A stretch of DNA of 14,382 bases from CAITWF01 sp038231575 (GTDB taxonomy: Bacteria > Verrucomicrobiota > Verrucomicrobiia > Opitutales > Opitutaceae). The first letter of the stretch is position 1, and each line of letters starts with the position of its first letter. Positions 1-7,088 of this stretch are shown here, piece by piece. The DNA is taken from contig JBBRLB010000142.1 in assembly GCA_038231575.1 (NCBI GenBank), positions 1 through 14,382 on the forward strand, in the 5' to 3' direction. A program made the translations under genes and the position numbers. The notes beneath the pieces were generated by a model that was given only the letters and a program-made list of their open reading frames with translations, was not told the DNA's origin and did not search any database.

Positions 1-52
1 CCGCGGCGTCGGTGTCGGCGAGTCGAACCACGCGATCGTAGACAAAAGGCAT
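1..52 (-). CDS. Acyl-CoA thioesterase, hotdog (4HBT/YbgC-like) family, N-terminal fragment
   Basis: Only the first 17 or so codons lie in the window; the rest continues past base 1. Read on the minus strand from the ATG at 52-50, the peptide is MPFVYDRVVRLADTDAA. This resembles the opening strand of 4-hydroxybenzoyl-CoA and YbgC-type thioesterases, where a 'hydrophobic-R-x-x-DTDAAG' segment carries the catalytic aspartate and leads into the hotdog helix. Such enzymes hydrolyse acyl-CoA thioesters in the cytoplasm, and DHNA-CoA hydrolysis is one possibility. A second in-frame ATG at 58-56 would add two residues, but it lies inside the left arm of the 55-128 palindrome, so I prefer the ATG at 52. 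No Shine-Dalgarno sequence is visible. The call rests on a very short peptide; the family is likely and the substrate unknown. Confidence 0.55.
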   Translation of the reverse strand, partial: MPFVYDRVVRLADTDAA

Positions 53-54
53 GC

Positions 55-128
55 CCATGGACTACACGGAAAACCCGGAAGGGAGCAAAGCCTTATCCTT
101 GCCGGAATCTTTTCCGTGGATTCCATGG
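55..128. repeat. 74-base imperfect palindrome in the divergent intergenic gap
   Basis: The 19-base arm at 55-73 (starting CCATGGA, ending CACGGAAAA) is matched by the reverse complement of 110-128 at 17 of 19 positions. Inside the arms, CCGGAAGG at 75-82 pairs with CCTTGCCGG at 97-105 with one bulged base, leaving a loop at 83-96. The whole structure could form a long hairpin or cruciform. Its left arm covers the upstream ATG of the leftward thioesterase, and it ends 25 bases before the polX start. There is no T-run after either arm, so it is not a standard intrinsic terminator. It could be a dispersed palindromic repeat or a regulatory structure for the divergent promoters. Confidence 0.75.
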
Positions 129-153
129 GTTCGGTGGGCAAACTTATTTGGTC

Positions 154-1911
154 ATGACTAAGAATGAAATCGCCGACGTGCTGACTGAGATCGGGACGCT
201 GCTTGAGTTGAAGGGCGAGAATCCGTTTAAGACCCGCGCCTACCAGACCGGCGCTCGCGCGTTGGAAGCGATCGAAGAGGCGGACCTGGCGCGGCTGATC
301 GCCGAGGAGAAACTGGGAACGATCAAGGGATTCGGCGAGGCGCTGGTGCAGAAAATCACCGAGCTGCACACGACGGGAAAACTGGAGTATTTTGAAAAGC
401 TGAAGGCGTCGGTCGCGCCCGGCTTGATCGAAATGGTGCAAATCCCCGGGCTCGGTCCCAAAAAAATCCGCGCGTTGCAGGACAAGCTCGGCATCACGGA
501 CATCGTGGCGCTGACGGCGGCGTGCCTCGACGGGCGCGTTGCCGCGCTCGAGGGCTTCGGCGAGAAGACGCAGGAGAAAATCCTCGCCGGAATTAAAAAT
601 CGCGAGGCCTATGGCCGGCGGCATTTGTGGTGGGACGCGGCGGAGATCGCCGCGCCGATCGTGGTGGGATTGCGTGCGCTGCCACAGGTCAAGCGCGCGG
701 AGGCGGCGGGCAGTTTGCGTCGCGGGATGGAGACGATCGGGGATTTGGATTTTCTCGTGGCGGCGACAGACGTGGCGCCGGTGGTCGACTGGTTTGTCGC
801 GATGCCGGGCGTGAAAGAGGTGACCGCCAAGGGGGAGACCAAGGCCAGCGTGCGCTTCGAAAGCGGCCTGCAGGCGGACCTACGCGTGGTGCCGGAGGAA
901 CAGTTCGTTTTCGCGCTGCACCATTTCACCGGCTCGAAAGATCACAACGTCCAGATGCGGCAACGGGCGCTGGCGCGCGGCTTGTCGATGAGTGAGTGGG
1001 GGCTGGTGCCGGCGGAGGGCGAGGGGACCGCGAAAGCCAAGGCCGAAAGCCATCTGAGCGTGAAGGTGAAGGACGAGGCCGAGCTGTTCGCAAAGCTCGG
1101 ACTGAAGTTCATTCCACCGGAACTGCGCGAAGGGCTCGGCGAAATCGAGGAGGCCGAGCGCGGCGAGCTGCCGAAATTGATCGAGCTGTCGGACCTGCGC
1201 GGCGCGTGGCACAATCACACGACGGCGTCGGACGGGCGCAACACGCTGACCGAAATGACCGCGGCGGCGGCCGCGCTCGGCTGGGAATATCTCGGCATCG
1301 CGGACCACTCGAAGTCGAGTTTTCAGGCCAACGGGTTGAGCGAGGAGCGCCTGCTGAAACAGATCGAGGAAATCCGGGCGCTCAACGCGTCGAAGAAATT
1401 CAAGACCCACGTCTTCACCGGCACCGAGTGCGACATCCTGCCTGATGGGAAATTGGATTTCGACGACACGCTGCTGGCTAAACTCGATTACACGGTGGTG
1501 TCGGTGCACAACGTCTTTACGCAGGACGAGGCGACGATGAACGCGCGCATCATCCGCGCGATCGAGAATCCGCACACCACGATGCTCGGGCATCTCACCG
1601 GCCGGTTGCTGCTCCGGCGCGAAGGCTATCGCGTCGACGCGGCGAAGGTGATCGACGCGGCGATCGCGAACCAGGTGGTCATCGAGTTGAACGCGAGCCC
1701 GTGGCGGCTCGACATGGACTGGCGGCTCTGGCGCAAGGCCGCCGAACGCGGGCTCCTCTGTGCGATCAATCCCGATGCGCACGAGACGGCGGGGCTCGCG
1801 CATGTGCGGGCGGGCCTCAATTCGGCGCGCAAGGCCTGGCTGACGAAGGCGCAGGTCCTGAACACGCGGAGCCAAAGGGAAGTCGAAGCGTTTTTCGCGG
1901 CGCGGCGGTAA
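154..1911 (+). CDS. polX: Bacterial DNA polymerase X with C-terminal PHP exonuclease domain
   Basis: This is a 585-residue cytoplasmic repair polymerase of the standard bacterial PolX length (about 570-590). Family X members fill short gaps in base-excision and end-joining repair, and the PHP domain adds Mn-dependent 3'-5' exonuclease and AP-endonuclease activity. The N-terminal ~150 residues contain helix-hairpin-helix repeats (IKGFGEAL, IPGLGPKK, LEGFGEK). The nucleotidyltransferase motif GSLRR is at residues 186-190, with catalytic aspartates D197 and D199 (GDLDF) and D242 (QADLRV). The PHP domain shows HNH (H353, H355), D384-H385, E425, H452, H480 in GHLTGR and D541-H543, so the metal site looks intact. 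An upstream TTG at 148 would add two residues, but the ATG at 154 begins the conserved MTKNEIAD. No Shine-Dalgarno is obvious. It appears to be transcribed alone. Confidence 0.93.
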   Translation: MTKNEIADVLTEIGTLLELKGENPFKTRAYQTGARALEAIEEADLARLIAEEKLGTIKGFGEALVQKITELHTTGKLEYFEKLKASVAPGLIEMVQIPGLGPKKIRALQDKLGITDIVALTAACLDGRVAALEGFGEKTQEKILAGIKNREAYGRRHLWWDAAEIAAPIVVGLRALPQVKRAEAAGSLRRGMETIGDLDFLVAATDVAPVVDWFVAMPGVKEVTAKGETKASVRFESGLQADLRVVPEEQFVFALHHFTGSKDHNVQMRQRALARGLSMSEWGLVPAEGEGTAKAKAESHLSVKVKDEAELFAKLGLKFIPPELREGLGEIEEAERGELPKLIELSDLRGAWHNHTTASDGRNTLTEMTAAAAALGWEYLGIADHSKSSFQANGLSEERLLKQIEEIRALNASKKFKTHVFTGTECDILPDGKLDFDDTLLAKLDYTVVSVHNVFTQDEATMNARIIRAIENPHTTMLGHLTGRLLLRREGYRVDAAKVIDAAIANQVVIELNASPWRLDMDWRLWRKAAERGLLCAINPDAHETAGLAHVRAGLNSARKAWLTKAQVLNTRSQREVEAFFAARR

Positions 1912-1970
1912 AGGTGGTGGGGTGAGTCGCGGGCGTGCTGAGGCGGCGCGGGCTTTAGGCGCGCCAAGGC

Positions 1971-1994
1971 ATGGCGGGACAAGCCCCGCCCCAT
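1971..1994. other. GC-rich stem-loop after polX
   Basis: GGCGGG at 1973-1978 pairs with CCCGCC at 1985-1990 around a 6-base loop; flanking AT and AT can extend it across a 2-base bulge. No T-run follows on either strand, so it is not a classical terminator. It lies 60 bases after the polX stop and about 70 bases before the next start. It may be a transcript-end stabiliser or a decayed dispersed palindrome. The rest of 1912-2066 shows nothing else I can support. Confidence 0.35.
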
Positions 1995-2066
1995 CGCGGA
2001 CCCCTGCGCGGTGACAGTTCAAACCATCGCTTGCGCGCTTCTGCGCACCCGCCTAACTAACTCTCG

Positions 2067-3488
2067 ATGATTACGACCCGCGCGCGCGGACTGGCCAATC
2101 TCCACGTCGGAGCGAGCACGCTGCTGGTCGCGATTTTTTTCTGGGTCTACGCGGAGTTCATCATGGCCTACGTGCCGATCGTGAAGCTGAGCCCGACGGT
2201 CAACCTCCTGCCGTATTTTCTCTGCGTGATCGGCGGCATGGCGCTGTCGGCGCGCGACCTCTCGCGGTTGGCGGCGCGGTTTCACGTGCTCGATTTGGGC
2301 GGGGCGGCGCAGCTCGCGGCGCGTCAGGTGGGATTGATGGCGCTGCTGACGTTCACGATGATGTTCGCGACGCAGGACCACAGCATCAGCCGGCTTTTTC
2401 TTGGCACGTTTCTGGTGTGGACGTGGCTGGGCCTCGCGGTGCTCAACGCGAAACTCCCGCGCGCGATCGCCCGCGTGGTGTTCCAACGGGGGGACCGACT
2501 GCCGACCGTCTTCATCGGCCGCCGCGCGTCCTTCGCGCGGCTCAACGAATGGATCGCGGACAAGGAGCCGCTGGGCATTCATCCCGTCGCGCTGCTCTCG
2601 GACGATCAGCCGCCGGAAGGCGGCACGCCGTTGCCGGCGCCGTGGCTGGGAAAAGTCGCGGATTTGCCACGCATCCTGACGGAGAAGCACGTCGGCCAGG
2701 TGCTGCTGCTCGAGCTGCCCGCGACCGACGAGGAGGCGCGCCAGTTGATCGACATCTGCCAGAATCACGGCTGCCGGCTCCTGATTCATAACAATCTCGC
2801 CGAGCGTTACACGCATCCGCTCGTGCCGACGCTGGAGGAGGGCCGGCATTTCTACACGCTACAGGAGGAACCGCTCGAGGATCCTTTGAATCGCTTGCTG
2901 AAGCGTGCGTTCGACGTGGCGCTGTCACTGCCGGTGGTGCTCCTGATTTTGCCGCCGCTCTGCGCGTGGGTCTGGCTCATGCAGCGCGGGCAGGCGCCGG
3001 GTCCGCTGTTTCACGTGCGCGAGCGCCGCGGGCAACGCGGGGAAATTTTCCGGATGTTGAAATTCCGCTCGATGTATGTGGCGGTGGCGGACGCGGCGGC
3101 GGAATCGCGGCAGGCGAATGCGGAGGACCAACGGATTTTTCCCTTCGGGCGCATCATGCGGCAGCGCAGCCTCGACGAGTTTCCGCAGTTCTGGAACGTG
3201 CTGGTGGGCGACATGAGCATCGTCGGACCGCGACCTTACATGCCGCTGCTCGACGAGGAATTCCGCCAGCAGACCCGCGGCTACCGCACGCGTCACTTGG
3301 TGAAGCCCGGCATCACCGGGCTCGCGCAGAGTCTCGGCTATCGCGGAGAAATTCTCGAGCAGGAGATGCTGAGCCGGCGCGTCTATTGGGACGTGCACTA
3401 CATCACGCACTGGTCGATCTGGCTCGATCTCCAAATCACGGCGCGAACGCTGTGGCAGGTCGCGCGGCCCCCGCAGACGGCGTATTGA
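2067..3488 (+). CDS. Polyprenyl-phosphate hexose-1-phosphate transferase (exopolysaccharide priming sugar transferase)
   Basis: This 473-residue inner-membrane enzyme of the WbaP/WcaJ/CpsE (PNPT/PHPT) type transfers a sugar-1-phosphate from a UDP-sugar to undecaprenyl phosphate, the first step of exopolysaccharide or O-unit assembly. The N-terminal part (about 10-130) carries four hydrophobic segments. A soluble Rossmann-like region (about 145-260, LPTVFIGRR) follows. The C-terminal bacterial sugar transferase domain begins at the re-entrant hydrophobic segment KRAFDVALSLPVV from residue 279. It contains KFRSM (332-336), the catalytic DE pair in LDEFPQFWN (D370-E371) and IVGPRP (385-390). The length is normal for the long form. 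The ATG at 2067 begins a plausible membrane N-terminus; no Shine-Dalgarno is visible. No other glycosyltransferase or flippase gene lies in the window, so it is not inside a visible polysaccharide cluster. The sugar specificity cannot be read from sequence. Confidence 0.92.
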   Translation: MITTRARGLANLHVGASTLLVAIFFWVYAEFIMAYVPIVKLSPTVNLLPYFLCVIGGMALSARDLSRLAARFHVLDLGGAAQLAARQVGLMALLTFTMMFATQDHSISRLFLGTFLVWTWLGLAVLNAKLPRAIARVVFQRGDRLPTVFIGRRASFARLNEWIADKEPLGIHPVALLSDDQPPEGGTPLPAPWLGKVADLPRILTEKHVGQVLLLELPATDEEARQLIDICQNHGCRLLIHNNLAERYTHPLVPTLEEGRHFYTLQEEPLEDPLNRLLKRAFDVALSLPVVLLILPPLCAWVWLMQRGQAPGPLFHVRERRGQRGEIFRMLKFRSMYVAVADAAAESRQANAEDQRIFPFGRIMRQRSLDEFPQFWNVLVGDMSIVGPRPYMPLLDEEFRQQTRGYRTRHLVKPGITGLAQSLGYRGEILEQEMLSRRVYWDVHYITHWSIWLDLQITARTLWQVARPPQTAY

Positions 3489-3511
3489 GCGGGTTGGAAC
3501 GGGCGACTTTC

Positions 3512-3536
3512 CGTGGGGGCCGGTGTCCCGACCACG
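3512..3536. other. Hairpin in the convergent intergenic gap
   Basis: CGTGG (3512-3516) pairs with CCACG (3532-3536), and an inner GGG (3517-3519) pairs with CCC (3527-3529) past a 2-base bulge. It starts 24 bases after the sugar transferase stop. No T-run follows, so a role as terminator is uncertain. It could serve both convergent transcripts. Confidence 0.35.
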
Positions 3537-3567
3537 CGGCTCGGCGCGATCGGGCGCGGCAACTCGC

Positions 3568-3580
3568 GGGGGGGGGGGGG
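3568..3580. repeat. Homopolymer run of 13 G
   Basis: Thirteen consecutive G residues lie between two convergent genes, outside any supported coding frame. A run of this length is prone to polymerase slippage and to sequencing or assembly error, so its true length is uncertain. It sits 40 bases past the end of the leftward GspB-like gene. Confidence 0.9.
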
Positions 3581-3603
3581 CGCCCCGTCGCCATCGGCAA
3601 CGT

Positions 3604-3617
3604 GAGCGGCGGCGCTC
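3604..3617. other. Small stem-loop just after the GspB-like stop codon
   Basis: GAGCG (3604-3608) and CGCTC (3613-3617) form a 5-base-pair stem around a GCGG loop, 3 bases beyond the stop of the leftward gene. No T-run follows on the minus strand, so it is at best a weak or Rho-assisted transcript end. Confidence 0.3.
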
Positions 3618-3620
3618 CGC

Positions 3621-4388
3621 TTAGAAATTCTTCACGTAGATCGCACCGTTCGAGTCGGTGAATGTGAGCGCGTTGGCCTCGACCTTGGTGATGCGGACGC
3701 CGAGGTTGCGGTCGACGATGTCGTTCACCCGAAAGACGCGATCGTTCATCAGCACGCGGCTGTCACCGCCGGAAGAGCGGATGCCCGCCACCTTGACCGC
3801 ATCGACGAACGCATGCACGCGCGGGTCGGTCGCGACCGGGTCTGCGGCCGCGGCGGGAGCCGGCGAGGGCGCCGTCGGAGTCGCGGGTTGAGCGGCGGCG
3901 GCAGGCGAAGGGGTGTCGGTGGCGGGCGGCGGAGTTTCAGTCACGGGCTTCACGGGCGGCGTCGTGACGGGCGGTTTCGAGGCGGTTGTCGTGACCAGCG
4001 CGGCGCCGGGCGTGGTGGCCGGAGGACTCCGTTCGACGACGACGGTCGCGGGTTTGGTGGGCGCAGTTTCCGGCGTGGTGACTGGCGGCGGGAGCGAGGG
4101 CGCGATGATGACGGGCTCCGGCGTAGAATTGTCGACGGGCTTGACCGCGACCGGCTTCGGCGCGGGTTTGGGCGCGGGCGCGCGGTTGAGGAACCAAAAT
4201 GTGGCGACGACGGAAAGCACCACGAGCACCACGGCACCCGAGGCGATCAATACCAGTTGCTGGGTGCTGCGCGCCTCGCCGCGTTTTGTCACGCGGGGCG
4301 TGCCGCCGGGCATGGGCGCGAGGGTGCCGGCGGGATCGCCGCTGCGCAGTTTCTGCGCTTTCTTCAGCGCTTCGTTGATCAGGCTCAT
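3621..4388 (-). CDS. GspB/ExeB-like single-pass inner-membrane protein
   Basis: This 255-residue protein begins with MSLINEALKKAQ, the cytoplasmic N-terminal signature seen in GspB/ExeB-type proteins. Residues 44-67 form one membrane-spanning segment. Residues ~70-185 are a long Pro/Thr/Ala-rich linker suited to crossing the periplasm. The C-terminal ~70 residues (186-255) are a compact domain resembling the GspB C-terminal domain (PRVHAFVDAVKVAGIRS, then RVNDIVDRNLGVRITKV). In Aeromonas, ExeB and the ATPase ExeA form a complex that lets the type II secretin insert through peptidoglycan. Here the ATPase gene lies 31 bases upstream on the same strand, supporting the same pairing. No secretin or other T2SS gene is in the window, so the partner machine is unknown. 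The linker is too low in complexity to align. The ATG start lacks a Shine-Dalgarno. Confidence 0.75.
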   Translation of the reverse strand: MSLINEALKKAQKLRSGDPAGTLAPMPGGTPRVTKRGEARSTQQLVLIASGAVVLVVLSVVATFWFLNRAPAPKPAPKPVAVKPVDNSTPEPVIIAPSLPPPVTTPETAPTKPATVVVERSPPATTPGAALVTTTASKPPVTTPPVKPVTETPPPATDTPSPAAAAQPATPTAPSPAPAAAADPVATDPRVHAFVDAVKVAGIRSSGGDSRVLMNDRVFRVNDIVDRNLGVRITKVEANALTFTDSNGAIYVKNF

Positions 4389-4419
4389 CGCGGGAGGCAG
4401 AGGGGCGGAGAGAGGCGCA

Positions 4420-5235
4420 TCAGTCGACGAGGTTTTGCATGTCGCGCACAGCGCGGCGGGCGTCCCAGAAATTCACCTCGTCAGATTCGCGGATGAAGGC
4501 GGAGAGCATGGCCTTGTCACAAAGTTTGTTCACGATGCGCGGAATGCCGCCGCTCCCGCGGTGAATCGCGCGCAGCGCCCATTTCGTGAAGCTCGGCCGC
4601 CCCGAGCCGCCCGCGAGCGACAACCGGTGCTGGATGTAGTGCTGGACGTCACCGGGCTGCAGCGGGTGCAACTCATAGTGGACGAGGATGCGCTGTCGAA
4701 GCTGGCGGAGCTCCTCCTGCGCGAGGACCTGTTTCAACTCCGGCTGGCCCATGAGCACGATCTGGAGGAGTTTTTGTTTGTCCGTTTCGAGATTGGAAAG
4801 AAGCCGGATCTGCTCGAGCACGTCGTTGCTGAGATTCTGCGCCTCATCGATGATGAGGACGATGTCGCGGCCCTTTTCGATGCGATCGAGCAGCACGCGG
4901 TTCACCTGCGCGACCAAATCGTTCTGGCTGCGGGCGAGCTTGGTTTCGCCGAGTTCCGTCAGGATGGCCTTGAGCATCTGCGTCTCGGTCACGCGCGGGT
5001 TGAGAATCAGCGCGGTGTCGTAGTGCGCGGGGTCGAGTTCATTCAGGAAGCGGCGGCAGAGTGTGGTCTTGCCGCAACCCACCTCGCCCACGAGCACGAT
5101 GAAGCCTTTTTTCTCCCGCACGCCGTATTTGAGGTGTTGCAACGCCTCCTGATGCGTCGGGCTAAGGTAAAGAAAACGCGGGTCGGGGGTGATATTGAAG
5201 GGCATTTCCCGAAACCCGTAATAGCTCAGATACAT
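4420..5235 (-). CDS. ExeA/GspA-type AAA ATPase (AAA_22), without peptidoglycan-binding domain
   Basis: This 271-residue cytoplasmic ATPase begins MYLSYYGFREMPFNITPDPRF, the characteristic opening of the ExeA family. Walker A is GEVGCGKT at residues 50-57, Walker B is VLIIDE at 126-131, and GQPEL is the family motif after the sensor region. Aeromonas ExeA is about twice as long because it has a membrane segment and a C-terminal peptidoglycan-binding domain; both are absent here. The same short form occurs in type II/IV pilus loci and in exopolysaccharide (XrtA-type) loci. The open frame continues upstream to 5556, but the conserved start is the ATG at 5235; the extra residues look non-conserved and overlap the divergent ftsB-like gene. 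It is the first gene of a two-gene unit with the GspB-like gene. The likely role is to energise assembly of an envelope-spanning complex. Confidence 0.85.
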   Translation of the reverse strand: MYLSYYGFREMPFNITPDPRFLYLSPTHQEALQHLKYGVREKKGFIVLVGEVGCGKTTLCRRFLNELDPAHYDTALILNPRVTETQMLKAILTELGETKLARSQNDLVAQVNRVLLDRIEKGRDIVLIIDEAQNLSNDVLEQIRLLSNLETDKQKLLQIVLMGQPELKQVLAQEELRQLRQRILVHYELHPLQPGDVQHYIQHRLSLAGGSGRPSFTKWALRAIHRGSGGIPRIVNKLCDKAMLSAFIRESDEVNFWDARRAVRDMQNLVD

Positions 5236-5359
5236 GCGGACCGCGACGATGGCTGGGCGTCGGAAAAAACGCACGTCAAATTCACGGTGCGCGTCGCCGC
5301 GGCCCGGTTTGAAATGTCCTTTACTCCCGCGGGCGTGCCGCCGTTGATCACGGGACACC

Positions 5360-5641
5360 GTGAAACTGCGCCGTCTCATTCTCACCCTGTATGTCCTGCT
5401 GTTCGGCGGGCTGAGCATCGGCGCGGGGGCGCTCTTCGTCGATGCCCAGCGGGAATACCGCCAGCTCAAGCAGGCCGAGACCGACGGCAAACGCCGCCTG
5501 GCCGAGGCGCAGACGCGGCTCGCCGAGCAGGAAAAAATCCTCCAACGCCTGCGCACCGATCCCGAGTTTGTCGAAAAAGTGATCCGGCAGCGCCTCGGTT
5601 ATGCGAAACCGGGCGAATATATTTTTCGGTTCGAAAAGTGA
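5360..5641 (+). CDS. FtsB/DivIC-like septum formation initiator family protein
   Basis: This 93-residue bitopic protein has a short cytoplasmic start (MKLRR), one membrane helix at about 6-27 and a coiled coil at about 30-66 (REYRQLKQAETDGKRRLAEAQ region), then the family-typical tail in which 'DPEFVEKVIRQRLGYAKPGEYIFRF' spans residues ~67-91. That tail matches the FtsB/DivIC pattern 'hEchAREchGhhkpGE'. FtsB and DivIC bridge FtsL and FtsQ/DivIB in the divisome and help activate septal peptidoglycan synthesis. The start is GTG at 5360. It is the first gene of a tight unit, with the UDP-sugar pyrophosphorylase 20 bases downstream. The gap to the divergent ATPase (5236-5359) should hold promoters for both directions; I see no convincing -35/-10 pair in it. 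The specific orthology (FtsB or another FtsL-like protein) is not settled. Confidence 0.8.
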   Translation: MKLRRLILTLYVLLFGGLSIGAGALFVDAQREYRQLKQAETDGKRRLAEAQTRLAEQEKILQRLRTDPEFVEKVIRQRLGYAKPGEYIFRFEK

Positions 5642-5661
5642 CCGGCGCTGTCCATCACGCG

Positions 5662-7083
5662 ATGTCCCACCCGCTCATCGAGAAATTTCAACGCGCCGGG
5701 CAGGCGCAAGTCTTCGCCTTTTTCGACCGGCTGCCGCCCAGCGCGCAGCACCATCTCCTTGCGGAAGCCGCCGAGATTGATCTCGCGGAGGTCGACCGGC
5801 TGACCCGCACACTGCTCGCGAAAGGCGCGGCCACCGGCGTCGATCTCGAAGGGCTCGCGCCGGCGCCGTATGAAAAACGTCCCGAGCAGGGCGGCGATGC
5901 GGCCGCGTGGGCCACCGCGAAGGCGGCGGGGGAAGCGGCATTGCGCGCGGGGCGCGTGGCGGCGTTCACGGTCGCGGGCGGGCAGGGCACGCGCCTCGGC
6001 TACGACGGACCGAAGGGGACGTTTCGCGTCACGCCGCTGAAACAGAAGCCGCTTTTTCAGGTGTTCGCGGAAAAAATCCTCGCGGCCGGCCGGCGCTTCG
6101 GGAAGCCGCTGCATTGGTTCATCATGACGAGCCATGCGAACCACGCGGCGACCGAGGCGTTTTTTGCGGAGCAGAATTTTTTTGGCCTCGATCGCAGTCG
6201 CGTGCACTTTTTCCGTCAGGGGCGGATGCCGGCGGTGACGCTCGAGGGCAAAGTGATGCTGGAGACGACCGGTTCACTGGCGCTCTCGCCCGACGGCCAC
6301 GGCGGCTCGCTGCGCGCGCTCGATCGCAGCGGCGCGCTCGATCTGATGAAGCACGAGGGGATCGACACGCTGAGTTATTTCCAAGTCGATAATCCGCTCG
6401 TGCGCTGCATCGACCCGGCGTTCATTGGCTGGCACATCACGCGGCAGTCGGAGATGTCGAGCAAGATGGTGCCGAAGGCCTACGCGGAGGAGAAGGTCGG
6501 CCATTTCTGCACGCAGCGCGGCCAGACTATCGTCGTCGAATATTCCGATCTGCCGATGGCGCTGCAGCGCGAGACCGACGCCACGGGGTCGTTGCGCTAT
6601 CTCGCCGGCAGCATCGCGATTCATGTGTTGGACCGGGAGTTCGTCCGGCGGATGGCGGCGGGTGGTGACGGTGTGGCGCTGCCGTTTCATCGGGCGGACA
6701 AAAAAATCCCGACGGTCGACGCGGCGGGCCAGCCGGTGAAACCGGCGAAGGCGAATGGCGTGAAATTCGAGATGTTCGTCTTCGATGCGCTGCCGTTCGC
6801 GAAGCACCCCGTCGTGATCGAGACGCTGCGGGCGGACGATTTTTCGCCGGTGAAAAACGCGGAAGGCGTCGATTCGCCGCAAACCTGCCGCGATGACCAA
6901 TTGCGGCAGTTCGCGCGGTGGCTTCGGGCGCAGGGCGCGGCACTCCCAACCGATGCCACCGGCAAGCCGGCTGACGCGATCGAGGTTTCACCGCTGTTCG
7001 GCTACGATGAAGATTCGTTTGCCGACGCGTGGAAAAAACTTTCACCACCGCCCGCGATCCGCGACGGTCTGTATCTCGCCTAA
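5662..7083 (+). CDS. UAP1-like UDP-sugar pyrophosphorylase (UDPGP family uridylyltransferase)
   Basis: This 473-residue cytoplasmic enzyme of the eukaryote-type UDPGP family makes a UDP-sugar from UTP and a sugar-1-phosphate. The nucleotide-binding loop AGGQGTRLG is at residues 105-113, followed by GPKGTF with the conserved lysine K118. Further family segments are YFQVDNPLVRCIDPAFIG, VVEYSDLPM, KFEMFVFDALPFA, DDFSPVKNAEG and IEVSPLFGY. These resemble UDP-N-acetylglucosamine pyrophosphorylase (UAP1) more than UDP-glucose pyrophosphorylase, but substrate cannot be fixed from sequence: UDP-GlcNAc, UDP-Glc or broad UDP-sugar activity are all possible. The open frame runs antisense through the two leftward genes back to 3913, but homology begins at the ATG at 5662. 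A GTG at 5638 overlaps the ftsB-like stop (GTGA) and would add 8 residues. The mutase follows after 5 bases, which implies co-transcription. Confidence 0.88.
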   Translation: MSHPLIEKFQRAGQAQVFAFFDRLPPSAQHHLLAEAAEIDLAEVDRLTRTLLAKGAATGVDLEGLAPAPYEKRPEQGGDAAAWATAKAAGEAALRAGRVAAFTVAGGQGTRLGYDGPKGTFRVTPLKQKPLFQVFAEKILAAGRRFGKPLHWFIMTSHANHAATEAFFAEQNFFGLDRSRVHFFRQGRMPAVTLEGKVMLETTGSLALSPDGHGGSLRALDRSGALDLMKHEGIDTLSYFQVDNPLVRCIDPAFIGWHITRQSEMSSKMVPKAYAEEKVGHFCTQRGQTIVVEYSDLPMALQRETDATGSLRYLAGSIAIHVLDREFVRRMAAGGDGVALPFHRADKKIPTVDAAGQPVKPAKANGVKFEMFVFDALPFAKHPVVIETLRADDFSPVKNAEGVDSPQTCRDDQLRQFARWLRAQGAALPTDATGKPADAIEVSPLFGYDEDSFADAWKKLSPPPAIRDGLYLA

Positions 7084-7088
7084 CTCTT

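Noticed and set aside
148..153. TTG start for polX two codons upstream
   Set aside because: The ATG at 154 directly begins the conserved N-terminus and is the more usual start codon.
880..2022. 380-codon minus-strand open frame opposite polX
   Set aside because: It is antisense to the conserved PHP domain, with composition typical of a shadow frame and no motif.
5236..5359. Possible divergent promoters (TTGACG leftward, TTGAAA rightward)
   Set aside because: Neither -35-like hexamer has a convincing -10 at 16-18 bases.
3913..5661. Uninterrupted plus-strand frame joined to the start of the pyrophosphorylase, giving a 1056-residue reading
   Set aside because: It runs antisense through the GspB-like and ExeA-like genes, whose motifs are intact. 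Homology to the UDPGP family begins only near the ATG at 5662.
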